Shown one piece after another: positions 58,083 through 64,000 of a stretch of 64,000 bases of DNA. The DNA is from Nilaparvata lugens (Eukaryota > Arthropoda > Insecta > Hemiptera > Delphacidae): contig NC_052514.1 in NCBI RefSeq assembly GCF_014356525.2, forward strand, positions 5,793,943-5,857,942, written 5' to 3'. Position 1 is the first letter of the stretch. Each line of letters starts with the position of its first letter. Below the pieces are notes generated by a model that ran no database searches, was not told where the DNA came from, and saw only the letters and a program-made list of their open reading frames with translations. A program made the translations under genes and the position numbers.

Positions 58083-58670
58083 TACTATATTGAGGTCCAC
58101 GTTATAATGGCAGTGTTTGATTAGCAATGGTATTGCTTATCCTTGTCTATTATCCAATAAAGCGGATAGCGCTATCTCTTTCTCGCTCTACTTTGTTGCC
58201 AGATCGCCTTTCAACAATGTAGAATTGATAAATTATTAACAAAATATTTCATCTTAGTTATGAAAATTCATTATGAAATTATTGAAAATATAATATAATT
58301 GATTATTTTAAACGAGAATGAACCTTTAATATTACATCGATAAACCTGTATCAGCTCACTACCTCCGTAAACAGAGCCATATTGCATTCGTGTGACGTCA
58401 GCACAGGTAAGTCTCTTACACCAATAAAAATTTGTTGATTTCAGCTGATCTATATGAGCTAGTGTTTTTATTGGTGTAGGAGCCCTACCTGTGCTGACGT
58501 CGCATGAATGCACTATGGTTTTGTTTACGGAGGTAGTGAGCTGATATAGGTTCATCGATGTAATATTGAAGGTTCATTCTCGTTTGAAAGGCATTGACAA
58601 GACAGAGGATCAGCAAAGTTTTTCTTCTACCTTTTTCCACTGCTATTATAACGTGGACCTCACTATTTGC
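58083..58670. mobile_element. M2-family MITE with nested palindromic element
   Basis: The outer ends TGAGGTCCACGTTATAATGG and inverse TGAGGTCCACGTTATAATAG match. Inside, 58304-58586 is a second inverted-repeat element with ~120-bp arms (ACCTGTATCAGCTCACTACC; GACGTCAGCACAGGTA) around a ~35-bp loop. The inner one inserted into the outer. Confidence 0.72.
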
Positions 58671-59088
58671 CTACTCATGTTATTATATTATAATAACGAT
58701 AGAAATAATCCTATAACAACGACCGAATTCAATATACAATTTTATTCTTATCTAGTTCTATAGAATGAGAAATATGTTCAGAATAAATTCTTCTACTAGA
58801 TAATTTCTTGACATAGATATTTAAGACATAAGTTTTTACGTCTACTGACTTTGATACAAAAAATGTCTTTTTCAGTTGAACTGTGCGAGAGCTGCGACTT
58901 ATAGAGAAAAGATATCTTTAAGAGTTCTCTGAGAATAATAGATAGTTCAAGAGCTGATAACTTTTGAAGCACATAGATTTTTTAGAGTGATCTTTAATAA
59001 AATACTAACAATCTATTGAAATGAAGTACTGTAGTAAATTTATTACACCGATCGTTAATATCATACACACATAATCACATATTCCAAT

Positions 59089-59175
59089 CTAGAATAGAAT
59101 GACTGCCTTCATTTTTGACCTAGGAGAGCGAAATTAGGGTGCAGTCGGCCCTCTCTTACACTCAAATCTCTAAAC
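59089..59175 (-). repeat. Retroposon 3' end with (ATTCT)n tail, inverted
   Basis: TAGAATAGAATGACTGCCTT, then CAGTCGGCCCTCTCTTACAC. Inverse of the ends at 7645 and 44785. Confidence 0.6.
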
Positions 59176-59299
59176 TACGGCAATAATAGAACAATTGGAT
59201 TTCATACTCAACACTTCGTGTTTTAGTCTACTCGATGACTTCTACAATTCATGCTAAAATACCTGTAATGAGTATGATGAATGATTACAGTTTTTGAAT

Positions 59300-59590
59300 G
59301 AAAAATACTAAGAAATTGTCAAAAACCACAGATTTATTGATACTAACTTAGAAAGACCGGTTTCGGTTATTACACCATTGTCAATCTCTGATAAACTGAG
59401 AGAGTTTATCTCAGTTTATAGACTTTATTAGAGATTGACAATGGTGTAATAACCGGAACCGGTATTTCTAAGTATCAATAAATTCTCTCAGTTTATCAGA
59501 GATTGACAATGGTGTAATAACCGAAACCGGTCTTTCTAAGTATCAATAAGTCTGTGTTTTTTGACAATTTCTTAGTCTTTTTCATTCAAT
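59300..59590. mobile_element. Foldback of hammerhead-like units (CCGGTTTCGGTT family)
   Basis: One minus unit (59308-59400) and two plus units (59420-59480 and 59490-59582) share ACCGGTTTCGGTTATTACAC and TCAATCTCTGATAAACTGAG. Each end carries AAGAAATTGTCAAAAA. Same family as 24330-24645. Confidence 0.55.
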
Positions 59591-60050
59591 ATGGATAATT
59601 ATCACAATATCAACTACCCAACTACACAAAAAATTGAAGTTTTTGATGATAAAAGTGAATCACTTCGAACACTTATTATTATTTTATCTGTTGGTGAACA
59701 TGAGAATCACACATTCTATAAGTAGATCTCCTTTTTTGGCAATCATTTATTATTTATTATTCATTTGGAGAGTTTGATTACTACAATCATTACTTGGACC
59801 CCTTGTATTCTGACCCTCTCACATGAAATACTTGAGTTATGAAGCTATAGAGCGTGAATTAATTGTAATTTTCATCTACTGCATTTGTAGTTTTGTCACA
59901 ACATTTTCCATTTTTTTGAGTTAGCTACAGTAATCGATAGCTGAAAGTAGTAAAAATCGAGTATACATGAGGTATAAGCGTAAGTTTAATCAGTGCTGAC
60001 ATCTGGTGTAAAATTTTTAAACTACTTTGTCAAACAGCTATTCATTTGAT

Positions 60051-60087
60051 TAAACAAGGGGTCCAAGTGATTTGGATCCCTTGTTTA
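60051..60087. repeat. Short palindrome (AACAAGGGGTCCAA)
   Basis: 60051-60066 and 60072-60087 are inverses with one mismatch. Related GGACCCCTTGTAT motifs stand at 59797 and 60605, and ACAAGGGGTACAAG at 60387, so a repeat end recurs through this kilobase. Confidence 0.6.
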
Positions 60088-60175
60088 CAGGACAACGGTT
60101 GCTTGTATCCATCGAATTCAATTTAATCTTGATTAAGCCATGACACCAAGCAGAAGATACCTTAAGATACAAAAT

Positions 60176-60262
60176 TTGGGAGAGGAACAGTTTTGGGTTT
60201 ATACTGTTAATTCTCTCCCAATCATTAATTTGATGTTGTGATTAAGGAATGTAATAAATGTA
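60176..60262 (+). repeat. Retroposon 3' end with hairpin
   Basis: A 9-bp stem TTGGGAGAG/CTCTCCCAA (60176-60184 with 60213-60221) encloses AACAGTTTTGGGTTTATACT. An (ATGTAA)n-like tail follows. Confidence 0.6.
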
Positions 60263-60699
60263 AATGTAAATGTAAAGAACCAATTAGTGAGTTAGATAAT
60301 ATTGCAATGAGGTCATTAACCATTGTTTAATTGCTGGTAAATTTGATAGATTTATGTGTAGCTAGACAATTGAGTTTTGTTTGGTAAACAAGGGGTACAA
60401 GTAGTGATACTTCTTATCACTATTTAATTGAGAAAGGAGAGCAATTTGAGACATGAAACTGTAGTACGTTTGATTTGGTAAAAGTATACTGAATAGTTAT
60501 AGGGATAGGTGAATGTCATTTCTATATTCATTTCATGAATGAAGAATTAATTAATGTAAGTAAACTTCACGCTCAATTTACTCGAAACTTATAATATGTC
60601 ATTTGGACCCCTTGTATTATAACCCCTTCATGTGATTTTCAAATGCTTATAGAAAGCTTTCATGTTTTAAACTATTAGTTGCTGGAATACGAGTATCAT

Positions 60700-60960
60700 T
60701 CAGCTTCAACTCTGACCACACACCATTACCACAAGTTGCAGCTTCTCTAACAGAACTTTATCACAAGTTGCAAAATTACTATCACTTACACATGCTACAA
60801 CATTACAGTATTAGGCAAGACCTTGTTTTCACTGTTCTCTTTTTCAATTGTAGAGTCATCACTTTATCAGTCTTACCAACTGACATATCCCGCAATTCTA
60901 AACAAACCTCATAATCACAAGTGCAGCTTCTCTAACATTCCAACACATTGCAACATCTGG
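60700..60960 (-). pseudogene. Decayed duplicate of the exon at 62548-63135
   Basis: The minus frame gives LELRDMSVGKTDKVMTLQLK, against LELKDMSASRTAKAMTLQLK in the intact exon. Cysteine-bearing repeats lie upstream in both (NVxxxC). Stops and shifts interrupt this copy. It lies 1.8 kb downstream of the intact exon on the same strand, so it arose by local duplication. Confidence 0.65.
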
Positions 60961-60968
60961 GGCTATAC

Positions 60969-61165
60969 AGAGTGTTTCAGAAGTAGTGTCAAACATTTTA
61001 GGTTATTGTTCCTGGATGATAGGAGACTACAAATGTCGTATTTGAAATGTCCAGTGGTTATCCTCATAGCTGCCATTTTGTTTTTTCACTTGGGAATTTT
61101 CATCTCAAGAACGAAAAGTTTTATTGATCTGAAATTTGGCATGAATATCTATGTTATAAAGACTC
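60969..61165. mobile_element. Short dispersed element breaking the 3' part of a gene
   Basis: It starts ACAGAGTGTTTCAGAAGTAG, a terminus of the sort seen in small mariner-type MITEs of insects. The homology of the gene at 61105-62223 to its family stops where this begins. I could not define a matching second terminus. Confidence 0.4.
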
Positions 61166-61573
61166 AGCTTAGTTGGAAAACTCTGAATATGGCTTCTAAT
61201 TTTTTCTTGGTTTTCAATACTCATTCTGTTAACACTAGGTGCCTTTCCCCTTTTGTCTAATGGATTTTTTCCTTCTTTGGCCAGTGATCTCAGTCTTTTC
61301 ACTCGCTTATCACTAATTGATAGTAATGATAAAAAAGCTTTGTAACATACCGGAGTCCTTTGGTTACCAACCATAACAAAGTAGGTATACATCTTATCAA
61401 CAGTACGTGCACTATCATCCTTCCGTGGACGTCGTTGCTTCACATCATGAATTTCAATCAAGCTTTGAATGAATAAATCTTGCTCATTTTTAGAAGGTAG
61501 GTTCAAAATACGTTGTAGTATGTCGATTCTGTCCAACTCCTGTATTCCATCAAAGCACTTGTGTCTCTTGCAA
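61105..61573 (-). pseudogene. Uncharacterised arthropod repeat-borne gene, exon 2, 3'-truncated
   Basis: Acceptor TTTGTTTCAG at 61574. The join with exon 1 gives PPCNCKRHKCFDGI, a C-x-C-x4-C motif, then LFIQSLIEIHDVKQRRPR and VCYKAFLSLLSISDKRVKRL, GRGKAP-like KRGKAPSVNR, and HIQSFPTKLS. This order is typical of a widespread arthropod family of unknown function whose C-terminal half looks transposase-like. Here that half is missing: after SFPTKLSLY the frame enters repeat DNA and stops at 61105. Probably a domesticated or mobile protein, now broken. Confidence 0.6.
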
Positions 61574-62044
61574 CTGAAACAAAAATAAAATGTTTCAAAT
61601 TAGATAAGGTAGGTAGGCTAGGTAGGTAAAGCTGGATTTATACAATACTAAAATTTAGTAAATTTTAAATACTGATAATCATGTACATTAGGCTAGAAAG
61701 AATAGTAATGGTAGAGTACCAGTAAGTACAAGGTATGGGTAGACCAGGTAGAATGGTGATATTAAGCTCAGGAACAAGTTTAACAAAGGATGTACCTTTT
61801 AATAATAAATTATTTAACAAAGCAGAAATTCACTACCGGTAAGATAAACTTCTATTGAACACACCATTGAATGAGAAAATTATTATTCAATGTCTGCATG
61901 ACATATTTCATCACAGACAGTTTATTGTGTTAATATGAGTGTGAAAAGTTTTTGTTGACATTGGAGTCTTTGATGGATCAAGAAATCCAAGATTGTAAAA
62001 ATGACTATATCTTATTCAATTAAGTTAATTTTAATTTTTCTTAC

Positions 62045-62223
62045 TTGCATGGAGGTCCTGATTGTTTTGCATGTACAGTTTTTCCTTTGTAGTTCTTATA
62101 CTCAGCACCGCTGTTCCTAGCCAGTTTGTTCACGTTTCTTCTATACGTTTCTTCGTGCCTTTTCCTCTTTCCAAAAACAATGTTGGATTCATTGTCATTG
62201 TCTTCGTCGCTACTACTAACCAT
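62045..62223 (-). CDS. Uncharacterised arthropod repeat-borne gene, exon 1
   Basis: ATG at 62223 opens MVSSSDEDNDNESNIVFGKR, an acidic then basic start, followed by RRNVNKLARNSGAEYKNYKG. The exon ends at donor GTAAGA (62044 downward) in phase 2, which fits exon 2. The 471-base intron is short for this locus. The basic segment before the cysteine motif is seen in the family. Confidence 0.6.
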
Positions 62224-62389
62224 AATGAATTAAAAATAATTTCTTCAATAATAATAATATAAATCAATAATTACTTGAACGGTACTCAAAACAACAGCTT
62301 CTAACCTCAACGCAAAAACCGCGAATGAATAAGTAATGCAGAGCAGCTGAATCACAATATACGATTCAGTCAGCTGATCGGAAAAATTT

Positions 62390-62600
62390 TCGTCACTCTG
62401 TGCATAAAGGGCTTCAGTCCGGGACTGAAGCCCTTTCTGCATAGAATATTATACGTAGGTAACTGATTTGACAACGTTAGAGCAGTCAGACTGAATTCCT
62501 TTTTGCATAGAACGATGAAACCACCATCTAAAGACATAATTCTGCTCTTAACTCAATTTGGCCATTTTTATGACTGAAGCCCTTTTTGCATGAAGCGATT
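62390..62600. repeat. Palindrome and two further half-copies (GACTGAAGCCCTTTTTGCAT)
   Basis: 62406-62420 is the exact inverse of 62422-62436 around G62421. Half-sites recur at 62489-62512 and 62572-62595. The last one lies within the coding end of the next exon. Confidence 0.75.
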
Positions 62601-63135
62601 CATTTTCACTGCTAGCTTTCTTTAATTGCAATGTCATTGCTTTTGCAGTCCTACTAGCTGACATATCCTTCAGTTCCAATCCCACCTCATTACTACAAGT
62701 TTCTCTGACATTACCACAAGTCTCCCTAACATTACAACTTGCCGCAACTTCTCTATCATTCACACACGTTTCCCTATCCCTACAACATGTTGACGCAGCA
62801 GAGGCCACAAATTTCGTTCTCCTCTTTTTCTTTTTGGGCGTTTTCTGCTGTTGTTGATGGAAGAAATAGAAGCTTCGAGTATTGTTGTTGGGTGGTTTAC
62901 AAAGGACCGACGACGCCATCTTGGTTGGGTCTGTGGTGGTGTCCAGGTGCACCACCAAGGTGCTAGGTGGTAGATGGTGATCTGTGGTGGTGGTGCGGGT
63001 AGTGCGGGAGGGGGGGAGCTGGTGGTTGACACTGTAGGAGACGTTATGAGCCGGACTGGCCAGGGTTCCTACCACCTCGCCGGATGTTTCTAGGGAGACA
63101 GTCACGCCTAGGAGACGTCGCCAGGCTGACCGGAA
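62548..63135 (-). CDS. Last exon of an unidentified gene, GPCR-tail-like
   Basis: Acceptor TTTTTGTTGCAG at 63136; the phase-0 frame of 195 codons opens FRSAWRRLLG, like helix 8 of a class A GPCR (F-R-x-A-x-R-R-L-L), and runs to TAA at 62548. The rest has no membrane segment: a Thr/Pro-rich stretch, HQQQQ, a basic KTPKKKKRR, and cysteine repeats RETCVN, RETCGN and RETCSN. The exon is GC-richer than its surroundings, as expected for coding DNA. The 7TM part would lie beyond the window. Nothing but the first ten residues points to a GPCR. Confidence 0.55.
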   Translation of the reverse strand, partial: FRSAWRRLLGVTVSLETSGEVVGTLASPAHNVSYSVNHQLPPSRTTRTTTTDHHLPPSTLVVHLDTTTDPTKMASSVLCKPPNNNTRSFYFFHQQQQKTPKKKKRRTKFVASAASTCCRDRETCVNDREVAASCNVRETCGNVRETCSNEVGLELKDMSASRTAKAMTLQLKKASSENESLHAKRASVIKMAKLS

Positions 63136-63139
63136 CTGC

Positions 63140-63935
63140 AACAAAAATTGAGAAAACCTTGGGGAAACGAGAAAATGAAACAGAAATTGAATCCTTATTG
63201 CATCAAGTTGAACATATAAGACACAAAATTTTTACAAAATTGGGAAATTATTATTGTAATTTATGATGTTTAGACACTAGCAATGGATAGTATTGGGAAA
63301 AGAGTAATCCATCTGTTGGGAGTTAAAACTTGATTTGACTTGAATTAATTTGTGATTTGACCCTCCATTCGAAGAAATTACAGTGTTGCCAAACTGTGGA
63401 GAGTAGCAATTCTCTCAAATTTCTAATATGATATCATCCACGATATTCCAGTAGTGCTGGAGAGGTTCCAGGTTGATGACATCAGAGAGACATTGAATTT
63501 TTCTCATGAAATCTGGAAAATATGTTTGTTTTTCAAATTACACTTTTCTCAAAAATATGGAGTGTCCTGAAAGGTGATAATCTTATACAGAAAAAAACTG
63601 GGAAAATGATTTTTCTCTATTGATTTATGGATGTCTGATCATTTTCATTCGACATGTGACATAGTTATTTTTAGATTAATTATTATGTTCGTCAATGTCG
63701 AGACATTTCGTGCAGAAAACATGAAACTTTTGACATGCTACAATATATTTGTTCTAGAGGATAAGGGTGAAAAGATGAAATGTATCAGTCCTTAATGGAG
63801 GGAGACCTGAGGATCTGTGAAGTGTTGAAGAACAATGTCCAACCACCTGTTGGAGACACTTCTTCCTGCAAAGAACCATGTTGGAGCCCTTTGATTGCAA
63901 AAAAAAATTGGTCACAAAAAGTGTTGTCCGCAAAG
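63140..63935. other. Intron or flank without recognised features
   Basis: AT-rich; no donor with coding sequence in front was found on the minus strand, so the preceding exon of the 62548-63135 gene is probably outside. Confidence 0.45.
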
Positions 63936-63939
63936 TCCC

Positions 63940-64000
63940 TTAAGAGTTAAGAGTAAGAGAGGGACTTCGCCCTAACTTCGCCCTCCTGGGTCAAAAATAA
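63940..64000 (+). repeat. Retroposon 3' end cut by window edge
   Basis: GAGTTAAGAGTAAGAGAGGG and CCTGGGTCAAAAATAA resemble the (ATTCT)n-tailed family at 7645 and 44785. Confidence 0.5.

Noticed and set aside
62245..62442. A 65-codon minus frame starting MQKGLQSRTEALYAQ.
   Set aside because: It starts inside the 31-bp palindrome and has no splice partner; treated as repeat-derived.

Overview
The window is nuclear DNA of an insect, most likely a hemipteran and plausibly a delphacid planthopper. The evidence is an AT-rich genome with spliced genes and GT/AG introns, insect-type gustatory receptors, and dense layers of LINEs, tRNA-derived SINEs, short inverted-repeat transposons and foldback elements. 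The species is an inference from the general look of the repeats, not a database match. I see no prokaryotic, organellar or viral gene.

Genes. The best host genes are two gustatory receptor (Gr) genes in tandem on the minus strand. Gr1 has a long first exon (28664-29668) and a 69-base second exon (25361-25429). Gr2 has a long first exon (48001-48993). Both long exons end in CDAL(Q/K)R(K/E) at a phase-0 donor, the usual layout of the family. I could not find an exon with the canonical TYxxxxxQF end; 16198-16302 is only a weak candidate. Between them, 45808-46173 carries a remnant resembling the C-terminus of an odorant receptor and split by a SINE. At the right end, on the minus strand, are a two-exon member of an uncharacterised arthropod family (61105-62223), broken at its 3' side by a repeat, and a GC-richer last exon (62548-63135) that may be the cytoplasmic tail of a class A GPCR. 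A decayed copy of that last exon lies at 60700-60960. A possible signal-peptide exon is at 14874-14931 on the plus strand.

Layout. 1-4.5 kb: dispersed repeat and a nearly complete CR1/jockey-like LINE. 4.9-14 kb: dispersed elements, pyrimidine-rich DNA, MITEs, and a hAT-like MITE with a clean 8-bp target duplication. 14-25 kb: signal-peptide exon, hammerhead-like foldbacks, a 535-bp tandem duplication, a piggyBac-like MITE. 25-30 kb: Gr1, its first intron packed with nested MITEs, a SINE with a 10-bp target duplication and an inverted SINE pair. 30-37 kb: Helitron-like element, second piggyBac-like MITE, a dispersed repeat split by a 5'-truncated LINE, and an array of small hairpins. 37-45 kb: few recognisable features, then inverted copies of several families. 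45-49 kb: large palindrome, receptor remnant, tandem repeat, Gr2. 49-59 kb: more repeat copies, a perfect 69-bp palindrome, a DD41D mariner with two frameshifts. 59-64 kb: foldback and the right-end genes.

The most notable signals outside ordinary annotation are the repeated hammerhead-ribozyme-like folds, LINE/SINE 3' ends whose stem is kept by paired substitutions, arrays of short hairpins in two inverted copies, and nested insertions that give a relative order of events.
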